Below the pieces are notes generated by a model that saw only the letters and a list, made by a program, of their open reading frames with translations, ran no database searches and was not told the DNA's origin. This document shows positions 47,839 to 60,167 of a DNA stretch of 64,000 nucleotides, piece after piece. The DNA is taken from assembly GCA_023376005.1 (NCBI GenBank), contig CM042150.1:70768084-70832083 (forward strand), written 5' to 3'. The position numbers and the translations under genes are program-made. The DNA comes from Doryteuthis pealeii. Lineage: Eukaryota; Mollusca; Cephalopoda; Myopsida; Loliginidae. Numbering within the stretch: position 1 is the stretch's first letter; each line of letters begins with the position of its first letter.

Positions 47839-50800
47839 TATATACATGCAGATATATGTGTTGCATGTTCATGTGTATATAAATAATGATTATTCTCTTT
47901 CTATATATATTCCTACATATATAACTAATTCTAATTAGATAAGATCATATGAACAGACTGCTATTTGAATATAACTAGTAATATTAAAATAGTTTTAAGC
48001 TTCTATTTAACATAAGATTTTTTTAATGAAACTTTCATAATTCTTTCTCTTGCACTCTTTATTAACCAAAACCTAAAGATTGTATAGTTTTCTGAGGCTA
48101 GCCTGTTAAATTAAGGGAATCATCACTGAAGCACATAACATTTTATTACAAGTTCTCAACATCATGTTCAGTCCATTTTGGTTTGATGCAAAATACAATT
48201 TATTCTTCAGATTATTCTGAAATTAAATCAAAGTTAACAAAATTTTTATCTTTAAATTTCTATTCTTTTTCTCTCTTTTCCAATTTATGATGTAGGATGA
48301 ATGTATGTCGCATCACTTTTCATTTCTTGATAATCTGCCAAAATTTTGTTAACTTTACCTTTACTTTAGGGGGAACATGCAGTTCAAATAACAAACTCCA
48401 CAATATTGAGCTGTAATTTAATCTTTGATAACTCTTAATAGAGTAATAGATCCATGTATATATTGAGTATATATTTGATATTTTACAAATGTACATTTGG
48501 GTTTTTGCCTAAATTCCTTAATTTTTTTTCTTCTTATATGCTTCTCATAGACTTTATAAAGATGTTACCAGGAATGTTTTTCTTGATACTGAATTCTCTT
48601 AGAATGTTTCAGAATTAGTAAGATATTAATGGTCTTGAGAAGGAATGATATCTTGAAGGCAGTACCTATATAAAGACCGGCATAGTTTTTTTTAAATTTT
48701 CAGCCAAATAGAGCTTTTAGTTCTGATGATATAAATTTGATTAATCAAGATTTTCATTTGAATTTTCTTTGTTTCTAAATGCTAGAAAAGTCAGAGAGCT
48801 CATCAACTGAAATGCTTTAATGAAAGTTTAAACATTAGAGTATTGATTTAACACTTTTCTAAAATAGCAAAGAATGATTAGAATATTTGCTCAGTTTCTT
48901 CTGAAGTGTTTAAGTGTCACTTTGAGAACAGGTTGAAAGAATTAGGGTTAACATTACTAAGTAGGATAGTCATGTTTTTTTAGCAAAATAATTGAAGCTC
49001 AGTGGAATAGTTTGCCTGAGTTAAGATACTTATAAATAACATCATCTTGAATAATTTCTTCCTTCCTGAAAATCTATGTTTATATTTTTAAGGAACCAAA
49101 TAATTTAATTATTGCTTTCATAAAATCATGACCAAATCAATTTTTGAAAATAATTTGTCTGTGTATGGTTATGTCCTACTTTTTTTTTTTTTTTGAAAGG
49201 ACTCATTTGTTCAGTATTTATAGAGAACCTTATAATCAAGATAATCCCCACACTTGTCAGTAAATATGTTTTCAATCATTTATCAAGATATGTAAGTGTA
49301 ATTAAAGCATTATTTGTTCTAACAATTGATTCTCTTTGTTAGACAAGAAAATTGACACAAGTAATTACATGCAAAATATTCCTTGGTAACAAATTTTATA
49401 TCACTTGGGGGCTTTTGCATACAACCAATATAATGATAAAATTTCACTTTTATTTTTTCCATCTATGTAATAAATATTTTACATTAGAACTATCAATTGT
49501 CTTTGCATAGTGAATGGCTATATTAAGGCATTATTCTAAAAATATGATGTTGATTTTGTTTACCTATCTATGTTTTAATGTTAAATATATCAATAATTTG
49601 CTAATCCTTATAATCATATAATAATCTGATTTTTGTATGTGTGCAACCATAACATAACAACAATTGCACATTGTAATAAGATTTTCGTTTGTACAATAAC
49701 ATTAAAATTCTCTAGAAATAAATTTTCAATCTTTTTTACAACTTAGTGTTTTGTTCACCTTAATCAGTATAATTCTCAAGGGAAATCACTATTAAATGCC
49801 AATTATAAAGTCCTTCCTCTTATTTATTTGCAGTTAATTATAATATGAATTTTATGAATTCTAACATGACTTGACATTGAGCTTAAGTACCTTTAACTGA
49901 CTATCTAAAAAAAAAAAGTATAATTCAAAAGAAACTCTAAATAAACATTTCTTCTTTTTTCTTTAAAACTTTGGAATATTTCATTCTTGTAAACATTATT
50001 TCATTGAGAAAATAAGTTATTCTATTCATATTCTTTATTTTTTTATATAAAGTTTAATTCAATTAACAAAAAAAACAACCAGAACGGAAATAAAATAGTT
50101 AAGGAAAATGTCAAGTTTTTGATTAGTCTTTTTGAATTTTGTCAGTACATTGTTTTATTTCTTGGTCAAAACAAATTCCTTCAATTTTAACTCCTTTGAA
50201 AATGAATCCTAATTCTGTTTTTTATTTCTTTAATCACTTGAAATGCACCAGATCTTTTGATGTAACATTAATATATGAGATATGATTTGTTAATGTAAAT
50301 TCTATAATAGTCATTATTGCCTTCATTAAATACAAATCTATTTACATGGTTGTTACATTTACTTGATTTATTACATGCTATTTAATGTTATCTCTTTATT
50401 TCATTTATCAACCATTTGAGTTTTTAAAAGACATTATTACTATTACAGTTACATATTTATAAAATCTCTCCTGCACATGTAAGCGTGCTGATTCCTATGT
50501 TAAGAATATAGTTCTCTCTTTTCTAATATTGGTGTATTAAGGCTCTGAAAAATCTTGAACTAATTTTTTACACCATACATATTGTGAACTTGTACACTAT
50601 TTTAGATTTAAGTTTTTATTGCTGTTTTTTATTATCCCTGATGCATATAAATATGTGAGATGAGAAATATAAAGAATATTAGTCAGTTATAGGTTAAGTG
50701 TGCATGTCACAATTAGAGATGCAACAGAAGGTTATGTATATTCTGTTTACAAAGCCATTTATATTTTTATAAAAGTGGTCTGAGTTCACCAAGCTTTGTT

Positions 50801-53200
50801 TATTTTTTTGTCTGAGTTTAGCTTCTTTTTTTTTTAAACTTGATTTTGCATATTGGTGTTTTTATGATGGGGGTGGAGGGTTTCTTTTCATAACTAGAAA
50901 ATGATCTTGGCCATTTTCTAATATTTACTGCAAAGAAAAATTGTTTCAAGGTATTTCTTAGCAGTAATTATCTGTAATTATATGATTTTTTATGATTCAA
51001 AAAATAAATCTACTTATATAATCATTCTCTCTATTCATCAATAATTCTATCTGTATATTTAGTGATATAACTTGTTTTTTTAACTACGGTAATTAAAATA
51101 AGTTCTTTTAAAGCATTATTTTGTTTGTCTTCATCTTACTCTCCTTATTCTTATATGAAAATGCCTTCTGTGCATTTTTTTTTTCTTAGTATATAAATTG
51201 TAATAAATCTGGTGTTGAGGTTTGTATACAACAGGAAAAGAATAATCCAGTATTTAAGTTTCAGGTTAATCTCAGGTAACTGAATACTCTTTTCTTTTTA
51301 AAATTCAAAATCTTTCAGATATAAATCTATCATTTAAAAATGTTGTTTAATACTACAAATATAATCAATATGCCATATAAAACTACACTCTTCAACACAT
51401 TCATTTATAGTTTAGCTTCCTTTTGAGTTGGTCAAGTTCTTTATTCAATCTTTGTGATTTGTTTTGTAACTAATAAAATGAAGTTGTGATATAAAATGTA
51501 AATGAAATGGATGCATATTTAGCATATCTGTATGCTATTGTAATATATAAATGATATACCCCCACCAATAAAATATTTTCTATTTCTATACTGATTATCT
51601 ATTAGACAACAAAAAGAAAACAAGCAAATCACTTACATTTATATTTTTGATTCTTTCCTGTTGATTCAGATCAAAACTTTGCAATGGGTAACACTTCTAT
51701 TAAAATCCTAGGTACCATGATTTTTTAGTTTATTACAAACCCATAAACACAGTTAAGTATATAGATAATAATATTGGAATCAATAATCTTTATCTCTACT
51801 ATAGAATTTATGAGTAAATAAACATTAAACTTGTGAGAAATAGTACTTACTATTATTTAGAGTCCTTTATGTTTTAGTTGACTAAGCAGATTGGCTACTA
51901 AAGTCTGCATAATGTATCCTAGTTGGATATTTGGGATAAGGTCATAAAAAATTACATCATTGGTCAATATGAATAGACTTTTTTAAATCTGATATAGACT
52001 GTCAAATGTTAGCTTTGAGGTTTTAACTATTCTACTGCCTAGGATCAGAGTATAGTATCTATAATTGGAAATGCCATGGTTATTTTAAAAACTATAACAT
52101 ATAAACTATGTATATGAAAACATTTATTATTCTGAACAGTAAAAAATCTAATACTTCTTTAAAAATAAATGAATAAAAAGGAGTACAGTTATATAGATGA
52201 TTATTTTAATGATATTATTGTAATTTTAATCTTTTTTGCTATGTATTATTGTTTCATTGGTACATATAATACAATCTAATTCTATATAAAAAGTACCAGG
52301 ATGCAACACTTTGATCTTAGGCAGGATACACTCATAACCTTCCTCAAAAAGTTACAGATAATCAAAAGCAGAAATAAATAGGAAATGTCACACTACTTTA
52401 TTAATATATTTTAATAAATCAATGTACATGCATGTAATTTCTGGATTGCTGTTCTTTTCTAAAGCATGATCATCCTTTGTTTTGTTTGTTAGATTTTATT
52501 TTTTATTTTTCAAGCCTGATTAGTAGTTCAGAAATGCAAGTTGATATTGCTTCATAATTGCCGAAGGGAATCCTGGCATCACCATCGACCCACACAGATG
52601 TTGCCCTTATAAAAAATTACTGTTCATTATACGCAGCGCTCACTTTAACATAGCAGGCTAGTAAGTGGGCTTCTTTCAAGCAACCAATACTTGAAAAGGT
52701 TGTATCATAATTTGCTTCTCTTTGGTCAATTAGTCACACTGACATTTATAAAAGAGAACTTCCAACAAAGTCTTAGACAAGCCATGATAAGTGACATTCT
52801 TCATTCACTATTTTGTAAGAACTCATTAATTCTAAAATCAAAGACTGACATCATCTTTCAATTGTTTTTAAATTACAGAGACATCAAATACAAAGTGTCA
52901 AGCAAGATGACACACATTCTAGGATCAAAACTTTAAAAAAGTAAAAAGAATGATCAAATTAAAGATTATTTCATTCAGATTTAAAGTTTAAGAAATGATT
53001 AATTTAATTTGCTTATTAATATAGAAATTAATGATTTAAATGTTATGCTTCTTATGTCTCGGGCATTGTGTTTGATATTTATAAGGTTAACGACATTTAT
53101 AATTTCATTAAAAGTAATTCCCTCCCCTTTTTTTAATCAAAAACATATTTCTTATAGCTTGCCTTTAATGTACTCTGTCATTGTGCCCTTATATTAGATT
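47839..53200. other. Long AT-rich stretch without recognisable elements
   Basis: Over about 5.3 kb I see no recognisable coding piece, SINE or long microsatellite, only short homopolymer runs. Open frames are short and have the composition of AT-rich DNA; the longest, 52,691-52,936, has no recognised domain. It could be intron or old intergenic DNA. This is the least repetitive part of the window. Confidence 0.5.
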
Positions 53201-53475
53201 TGTAGGTGTGTGTGTATTGGTTAGTCATAGGAAATGGACTTGTCAACCTGAGTTCAAAATCTGGACTGGCCTGTTTGCATTTCACTTGGGGGAAGGTATG
53301 CATCCAACTTCTCCTCCTCCAGTATGAGTAACTAGGTAGGGCAGATTGGTCCTTTTACCTTGCTAGGTAACCCAGTCTAGGAGAAGGACTTTTGACTTCA
53401 TACTTGTTAATCTGCTTAAGAATTTGACATTTGTCAACATCCCTGCTCATGTAGAGGGATTGCGTAAATATATTT
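53201..53475 (+). mobile_element. Octopus-type tRNA-derived SINE
   Basis: The head has GTGTGTATTGGTTAGTCATA and a B-box-like GAGTTCAAAATCTGG. The body reads CCAGTATGAGTAACTAGGTA, GGGCAGATTGG and GGTAACCCAGTCTAGGAGAA, followed by TCTGCTTAAGAATTTGAC and an AT-rich tail. It is the same family as 10,335-10,612, but in plus orientation and with a different spread of substitutions. Confidence 0.85.
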
Positions 53476-54185
53476 ATTAAATTTGTAAACATATACCAAT
53501 TATGTTACATCAAATTTATGAGCAGTTGTTAATGTATTTAATTTATTTCTACTTTAATTTGTTTCAACCCATTAATATTTATCTATTTAGGATTTGTCAC
53601 GCATGAAAATTTTTTCCTATATTATAATAATCTGATTTTTATGTTAATACTGTTACCATACCATACAGCAAAAATAGCATTTTATAGCAAGATTTATTTC
53701 TAGCACCAATATAGTTTAATGCCCTAACTTGGAAGAATAAGTAATTTTTAGCATCCAACTTAGCAACTTAATATAGTGTGGGTCAATGCCTCATTCTGAT
53801 CATTATAATTTCTCAAAGGAATACTATCAAATAACTAATTTACGAAGTATTTTCCGCATATTTATATACTATTGATGCAAAATATGAACAATACAAGGGT
53901 TACTTACTCATATTTCAATTAAATCCTTTAGTCCTCATTATTAAAAAGATATTAAGTGGAATCACTTTGACTTTTTAAAAAAAAGTTAATATTTCTTTGT
54001 TTTTTTTTTAAATAACTTAAAACTGCAATTTTTTTTTTAATAAAAAGAATGCATAAGTAGTTATTATTTGTGACTCACTACTAATGGATGTGATAAGACA
54101 TTTCTTAAAAATATTTCAACAATAACCGCTGCATAATAATATTCTCTAGAGAATAATCCTGAAGGTTATTTCATGCTCTATTCAA
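53476..54185. other. AT-rich non-coding stretch
   Basis: Nothing recognised beyond short T and A runs. Confidence 0.6.
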
Positions 54186-54392
54186 ACACACACAAACACA
54201 CACACACGTCACACAACCACACACATATAATATTATATATATATATATTATATATATATATATATATATAGATAGATCAGAATGATAGATGCAATTAAAA
54301 TAAAAATATGACGTGTTTAACATATAAGATGTTCTGGTAGGCAAAACATTTAAATAAAAAAATAGTATTTTTGTCCGCTTTCTCTCTCTCTC

Positions 54393-54475
<83 letters not shown>

Positions 54476-55205
54476 ATATATATTATATATATATATATAT
54501 ATACTATATATATTATCTGAGCATATATTGTGGATGTCATGAGATTTTGCTAATCCCAATAGAATCATCCCGTATTTATCAATCATTGGGATTGTTTTTT
54601 TACACACACACCCACACACTACACACACCACACACACACACACACACACACTATATATATATATACATATTATATATAATATAATATATATATATATATA
54701 TTGAATACGCATCCAGATATCAGATAAATAACATATGTATATATATTCTTACGGATATCAAAACTATATGAGAATAGTTCCTGAAGAATATAGTTTGTAC
54801 ATTAAAAAATAAAATGGTTTTTAAACAATATATATATACGATATAATATATAATATGATGATTTTTTTTAAATTCATCATGATATTTTAGTTTCATCATA
54901 TTTATGAATATATATGTATATATATATATATAATTATATATATATATATTATATATATATATTTATATATTCCATTAATAAAACATCAGCCCAGCATAAG
55001 ATATAAATGTATATGAAATATGGTGTGTGGTGTATGTTGTTGTGTGTGATTGTGAGTGTGGTCTGTGTCTGTGTGTAGACACATAACACTACGCAGAACG
55101 CATAATATGATAATGCAGGACACGTGACAGGTATAAAATCATACACGTATAGCTCACACACACACACAAACACACACACACCTGCACGGCAGCACACACA
55201 CATAA
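54186..55205. repeat. Cluster of (CA)n, (TA)n, (CT)n and (TG)n microsatellites
   Basis: Main arrays: (CA)n/(TA)n at 54,186-54,272; (CT)n/(TA)n at 54,382-54,512; (CA)n/(TA)n at 54,602-54,702; (TA)n at 54,908-54,965; TG-rich at 55,021-55,080; CA-rich at 55,155-55,202. Intervening unique pieces are under 150 bp. Open frames here are repeat translations. Confidence 0.92.
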
Positions 55206-55818
55206 TGTATACATCTCTCTATATATGAAAGTATGCACGCCGGAGACTTCTCAATAATCTGTACATTCGATGAAGAAAGCAATTTATTTTACTGCAATGA
55301 AATAATTATTTTTCCAATTTTTAATCTCCTAAATTATCGATGCAATTAATTTCGTGATAAATAATAATCACGCGGCCGGATCAAGAAATTTTCAACAAAC
55401 ATTTGACTTCTACTTGAACCTGATCTTTGCATGTCAGGCAACCGAACTTTTTGAATCTACTCTTGTGAAAACTTGTTCATATGACACATGATAATCGTCC
55501 AATGCTCCGTGACGTTTTGCATCAAAACGCAATGTTATATACGCGTATTTACGAAAATCTAACATACCATAAATATATTCTACCCGAAATCGTTCCCAAC
55601 TTATCAAGTTACTTTGATAGACAAATACACAAAACACAACACACACACACACACACCACCACACAGCCGCACACCAACGCACATCATAGCTCACAAACTC
55701 ATACTAACACATATTCACCATACGCATATGAGAGTAAATTATGGAAGTAAAACGGACCAATATGTAAAAAAATAATAAAAATACTAAGTATTCCGGAAAA
55801 ATGAATTTATTTTTTATG
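55206..55818. other. Non-coding stretch with a (CA)n run
   Basis: Unrecognised sequence with a (CA)n run at 55,630-55,660. No frame with a known domain. Confidence 0.5.
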
Positions 55819-55872
55819 CTGACGTCGACGTTATAACGTTCGGGTATTGAAGAAACCGTCATCAAGACATTG
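55819..55872 (-). ncRNA. Best hammerhead-ribozyme-like module in the window
   Basis: On the minus strand: TGTC, TTGATGA, C, GGT, loop TTCTTCAAT, ACC, C, GAA, CGT, loop TATA, ACG, TC, then GACGTC. GGT/ACC forms a stem II. CGT/ACG forms a stem III closed by a GTC triplet, the usual hammerhead cleavage site. TGTC pairs with GACG (one wobble) as a stem I. Departures from the known consensus: TTGATGA instead of CTGATGA, GAA with one A missing, and a C-C mismatch next to stem II. The fold fits a decayed or mis-sequenced self-cleaving ribozyme. Activity is not claimed. Confidence 0.45.
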
Positions 55873-55877
55873 ACAAA

Positions 55878-56075
55878 CACACACACACACACACACACAC
55901 ACCACACATATATATAATAATATTTATATTTATATATATATATATATATTTGTGTGTAATGTGTGTGTGTTTGTACGTATGTATGTATAATGATATTAAC
56001 AAATCAGATATTTTGTTGATCAATTGATTTATAATATAATATATATATATTATATATATAATATATATATGATTA
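55878..56075. repeat. (CA)n, (TA)n and (TG)n microsatellites
   Basis: (CA)n at 55,878-55,903, (TA)n at 55,908-55,950, TG-rich at 55,951-55,986 and (TA)n at 56,030-56,072. Confidence 0.9.
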
Positions 56076-56086
56076 AATTAATGGCC

Positions 56087-56403
56087 CCTTAATTGAAGTC
56101 GTACCTAATTTTGAAAGTTAATTAATTAATAAATTAATTAATTACGGGCATACCCTATTCAAATGTAAGGCTAGTTAATAATTAATTATTTAGGCGGGCA
56201 ATACCTATTCAAATGTAAGGCTAGTTAATAATTAATTAATTAGGCGGACATACCTATTCAAATGTAAGGCTAGTCAATAATTTAATTAATTAGACGGGCC
56301 ATACCTATTCCAAATGTAAGCCTTACATTTAAATAGATAATGCCCACCTAATTAATTAATTATTAATTAATTAACTTTCAAATTAGTACGACTTCAATTA
56401 AGC
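56087..56403. mobile_element. Inverted-repeat element with internal 50-bp tandem units
   Basis: The left arm (56,087-56,155; TTAATTGAAGTCGTACCTAA, TTTTGAAAGTTAATTAATTA) is matched in reverse complement by 56,341-56,403. Between them, three to four units of about 50 bp start with AAATGTAAGG at 56,161, 56,211 and 56,260, with a fourth AAATGTAAG at 56,312, and contain GGCGGGCATACCTATTC. The last unit meets its own inverted end at AATGTAAG-CCTTACATT. (TA)n lies close on both sides. No coding capacity. A half copy is at 28,860-28,945. It behaves like a fold-back or MITE-type element. Confidence 0.7.
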
Positions 56404-56462
56404 ACATAATTTGTCGGCTAAAAAAAGCCATATCAAAACAACTCGCTTGTGTATTTACTTCT

Positions 56463-56464
56463 TA

Positions 56465-56524
<60 letters not shown>
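56463..56524. repeat. (TA)n microsatellite
   Basis: An almost pure TA array. Confidence 0.95.
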
Positions 56525-56527
<3 letters not shown>

Positions 56528-58018
56528 GCTTAACCTGAGCGTATCAATGTTTGGTTCCCTAAGGCTTTTTTCCTGTTTCGTTTAATGACTAAAATAACAT
56601 ACTAAAATATTCCTTACTTGTGGAACTGAATTATGTTTGAAAATAATCAATTTTCATCGTTTTAATTAGCGGTAATTTGCAATTACCTCACAAAACAACC
56701 CATCTCTCTCAATAATCTTATCACCTATCAATTTCCACACCCTTTATATATTTCATTCCCCTCGGTTTTAATTTCTTAGGATATCGTGGGAGCCACAAGC
56801 GTGAGAAATAAGCCACTCTCTCAATCTTGCTGCCACCACAAAATCAGCAGTCAGGAGAAATCTCTCTTTACCACCCTCTTTAGCTTAATATTTCTCCCGA
56901 CTCCTCCCCTTCTCATTCACTCTGTCATGGTAAAAAAAAATTCATAGTGTGTTTTTTTTTTGTTTTGTTTTTTTTAATTTAACTACCGAAGAAGTATAAG
57001 AACATTTCACTTCATTTTCAAAACTTTTTTCACTAGTTTCGTTTAAGAGAGATTATTTTGATCTTACATCAAAACATGATTTTCAGTCATCCACACAACT
57101 TGTTGTATACTCTTCTATTTCTTACTTCTATTTTCCTTCTGTTCATCTTTGCTATCTTACGTTCTTCTTCCAGCGTCTGGACCTAATCTTGGGGACGTCG
57201 TGCCTGTCTTCTAGGTCAGTCTTGTTGCCAAGACATTCATCAACCACCACAAAATCATATTATTAAATTAAACCTTTTATTCTTAACTAAATATATTCCT
57301 CTAACCTAATCACAGCACGCGTGTGCAGTGAGCTTCAGCAAAAGTAGAAACATCCCTATCTGCCTGACGTCCAAGCTGAAACTGAGAACCCAACCAGGTC
57401 CCACGTGACTTCACGTATTTCGCGGCTTTCTGTAATATTCCATGGAAAGTCTCGCCCGTGATATGAAAAGGGCCATCCCTAGGAAATACAGGGGGTTGAC
57501 AATAATCTATGCATAGATTATGTAACAAACTTAGCTTCTCACATCTTAGCTATTAATAGAATTTCAAGAATTAGGACCATTTAATTTTAAATTTGGTCAA
57601 ACTTTCTCTTTCTTAGAATATTAACAAATGATTGAGATTTTTTTTTAATTATCAGGCCGTATTTCTTTTTAAAGTTAATTCGCTTTGCAACCTCGCTTCT
57701 TTTCTTAATTCGTGCTTAATCAAGGAATTTGATTAAAGAATTAACACTAGACATTAACAGACAGACATAAACACCACCACTTTAATGGAAGAAGTGGAGA
57801 AAAAATTCCACTAATCAAAAAGACGCTTGAAAGAAAAAATACACAAATATCGCCCCGGGATGCGGGGAGAAATGTATAAATGTAAACTAAATTTGACCAT
57901 TTGCCAGTCTTAATAAAAAAACAAAACGTGGTCTAACGAAGCTCGGTTAGCCCCAGATACCCACGAGTGGAAATGGTCCCATAATTTTGATACCCATGAG
58001 ATTTTAAGGCTTTTTATT

Positions 58019-58019
<1 letters not shown>
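56525..58019. other. Unrecognised non-coding stretch
   Basis: Moderately AT-rich, with pyrimidine-rich parts at 56,860-56,930 and 57,120-57,180. A minus-strand frame at 57,528-57,310 (72 residues) has mixed composition but no domain I know. No gene is claimed. Confidence 0.5.
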
Positions 58020-58061
<42 letters not shown>

Positions 58062-58065
58062 TGAA
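58020..58065. repeat. (TA)n microsatellite
   Basis: This TA array directly precedes the inverted-repeat element at 58,091-58,322. Confidence 0.95.
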
Positions 58066-58090
58066 AAATAGATGGAAATTAATCCGACAG

Positions 58091-58322
58091 TATGAATTTA
58101 ACATTTTGAAAAAACAAATGATTTATGTAATTGCTGAAAGAAATCTGTTTCGACCAAATCGATAAACTGGTCTTCATAACGAGCAACATAGACGGGAAAA
58201 ACGATATCTTTCTTTCCCGTCTATGTTGCTCGTGATGAAGACCAGTTTATCGATTTGGTCGAAACAGATTTCTGTCAACAATTACATAACATCATTTGTT
58301 TTTTCAAAATGTAAATTTCATA
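58091..58322. mobile_element. Inverted-repeat element with hammerhead-like module in each arm
   Basis: Arms of about 110 bp (58,091-58,200 and 58,213-58,322) are near-perfect reverse complements separated by about 12 bp. Each arm, read outward from the centre, contains CCCGTCTATGTTGCTCG, GATGAAGACC or TATGAAGACC, a loop, GGTCGAAACAG and ATTACATAA. (TA)n arrays flank both sides. The motif GGAAATTAATCCGACAGTAT just to the left (58,075-58,094) recurs to the left of the element at 60,168. Confidence 0.8.
58226..58285 (+). ncRNA. Hammerhead-like module with GTC triplet
   Basis: GTTGCT (58,225-58,230), then CGTGATGA, an extra A, stem II GACCA...TGGTC, then GAAA (58,261-58,264). Stem III is CAG-ATTT-CTG, followed by TC (GTC at 58,274-58,276) and then AACAAT, which can pair with GTTGCT as stem I with one mismatch. 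The mirrored arm reads AGCAAT at that place, which pairs perfectly. Departures: an inserted G in the CTGATGA core and one extra base before stem II. It is a plausible relic of a self-cleaving ribozyme. Confidence 0.4.
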
Positions 58323-58686
58323 ATATATATATATAATATATATATATATATAATATATATATTATTAAAATAAATATATAAAGGCTTTACATATCTATTT
58401 TTTGTGACAAAGGAACATTCATGATCATTTTGGTTTCATGCGAGCAATCGTCAGGTGAAGATGTTGCAAATGCAAGGAAAATCGAAAAAATTGCAAAAAA
58501 AATTCAGAAATTTCAATAGACATAGGATGTGTATGATTGGATAAAGCCATGTGCGTGTGTATGTGGCGGTATTTTAAATTTATGTGAGTGTTTAAGGGCA
58601 GCATAAATGTTATGTATGCGGGGTAACTGGTCACACACATAATACATTGTTCTAATAATGTGCAAAAGCTGAAACAGTGACCATCC

Positions 58687-58741
<55 letters not shown>

Positions 58742-58995
58742 TGTGTGTGTATAAAACTCCAACAGTATAAAAATCACCCGGCTTTATAGTTTGTAATTAC
58801 ACAACACAAACTTTTGCCTGGAGAAAAAAAAAATGAAAAGACCAAATGCTCTGCACCTCCTGAAAATAATCAGATGGTACTGTAAAATTGGACAAAAGAA
58901 AAAATACTCTAAAAGTTGCCTAAGATAAATACAAAGTGCTCAATACAAGAAGTAGAGCTAACAAAATAATAAAGTAGGAGAATATCTACAGAAGT
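58323..58995. other. Non-coding stretch with microsatellites
   Basis: (TA)n at 58,323-58,355 and a (CA)n-(TA)n-(TG)n compound array at 58,688-58,752. The rest is unrecognised. Open frames on the minus strand around 58,425-58,697 have no known domain. Confidence 0.5.
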
Positions 58996-59062
58996 TTATC
59001 CTAACGTATCACCAGGAAAAGTCAGAATTATCCTGATGGACCGTTAGGAGAAACTAGGTTGA
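58996..59062 (+). ncRNA. Imperfect hairpin with CTGATGG...GAAAC
   Basis: TCCTAACGTATCACCAGGA (58,999-59,017) pairs imperfectly with TCCTGATGGACCGTTAGGA (59,031-59,049). The downstream side carries CTGATGG at 59,033-59,039 and GAAAC at 59,050-59,054 flanking a CC-GTTA-GG mini-stem, the same layout as the other modules. A (TA)n array begins about 40 bp later. Confidence 0.35.
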
Positions 59063-59089
59063 TATTCTCTGACTCATTAGGCTTACTTT

Positions 59090-59094
<5 letters not shown>

Positions 59095-59138
<44 letters not shown>
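59095..59138. repeat. (TA)n microsatellite
   Basis: A pure TA array abutting the SINE at 59,142. Confidence 0.95.
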
Positions 59139-59139
<1 letters not shown>

Positions 59140-59141
59140 TA

Positions 59142-59335
59142 GAACCGGTTGCCTAACCAAGGTTGAAGAGCCTGGTCTATTCTACTATTTACCCATAGCT
59201 GGAGGGAGAATTGGATCATACCTTTCCCAAGGGTATTAGCGCTAAGTGAAAATGCAGTTACCGCGTCCAGGATTTTAACTCGTGGCGACGAGTCCATTTC
59301 CCATGACTTTAACCATTACACCACGCGCTTCATAT
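59142..59335 (-). mobile_element. Octopus-type tRNA-derived SINE
   Basis: On the minus strand the head reads GAAGCGCGTGGTGTAATGGT (59,330 downward), a clean A box, then a weak B box (GAGTTAAAATCCTGG). The body contains AGCTATGGGTAAATAGTAGA and ACCAGGCTCTTCAACCTTGG. The 3' end joins directly to (TA)n. This is the best-preserved head of the family in the window. Confidence 0.88.
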
Positions 59336-59344
59336 ATAATGTAT

Positions 59345-59743
59345 ATAGTGTGTGGTGTGTGTGTGTGTGTGTGTGGTCTCACACAGAGAGAGAGGAGAGA
59401 GAGAGAGAGAGAAAGAGTGAGAGAGAGAGAGAAAGAAGAGAAAGAGAGAGAATATGGTGTGTGTCTTTGTGTATGCTGCTGTGTATGTGTGTACATGTTT
59501 GTGTTATTTTCTCAACGTATGTACTTACGTTGAAAATATGAAGGGAAAATATCTTTGAATGCTTCTCTTTTCTTTTCTTTCTTTCTTTTTTTTTTTATAT
59601 TTTTAAAAACAATTTTTTTAATTCCAAGTCAGGACAGAATGCAACGCTTGATCAGAAGAATCACAATTTTTGTCTGAGGAAATTTGAATATTCCATTATC
59701 CACCTGACCTGACTACTCGCAAAGATTACAATTATCTATCCCC

Positions 59744-59823
<80 letters not shown>

Positions 59824-60140
59824 GTATATACCTCCCCTTTCTTCTCACATATAAATAATACAGTTTACACATATATTAGATGAAGATATATATAATACAA
59901 TTAGACACATACGCATATACATATATGAATAATACACTACACTCGCACACACACACAACATATATAATACACCTAGACACAACACACACACACATCTATG
60001 TATATATAATTACACACACATGCACATATATATATATATGAAAAGTAGATTTACACACATGCACAAACCACACACACACACATATTATATATATATATAT
60101 TGGTGTGTGTGTGTGTGTGTGTTGTGTGTGTGGTGCGTAA
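59345..60140. repeat. Cluster of (TG)n, (GA)n, (CT)n, (TA)n and (CA)n microsatellites
   Basis: (TG)n at 59,350-59,376; (GA)n at 59,385-59,450; (CT)n-(TA)n at 59,745-59,825; CA/TA mixtures at 59,940-60,035; and (CA)n-(TA)n-(TG)n at 60,070-60,133. The unique piece 59,520-59,740 was not recognised. Confidence 0.9.
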
Positions 60141-60167
60141 AAATGGAATTGGAAATGAATCCGACAA

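Noticed and set aside
47839..53200. Exons of a host gene in the long unique stretch
   Set aside because: No conserved coding block or convincing splice-flanked frame could be seen by eye; only transcript data would settle it.
54186..55205. CRISPR-like or other regularly spaced array
   Set aside because: Repeats are dinucleotide microsatellites with irregular unique pieces; the DNA is clearly eukaryotic.
57310..57528. 72-residue minus-strand frame with mixed composition
   Set aside because: No recognisable domain, no splice or promoter context, and no supporting neighbour; could be an old coding fragment but cannot be supported.
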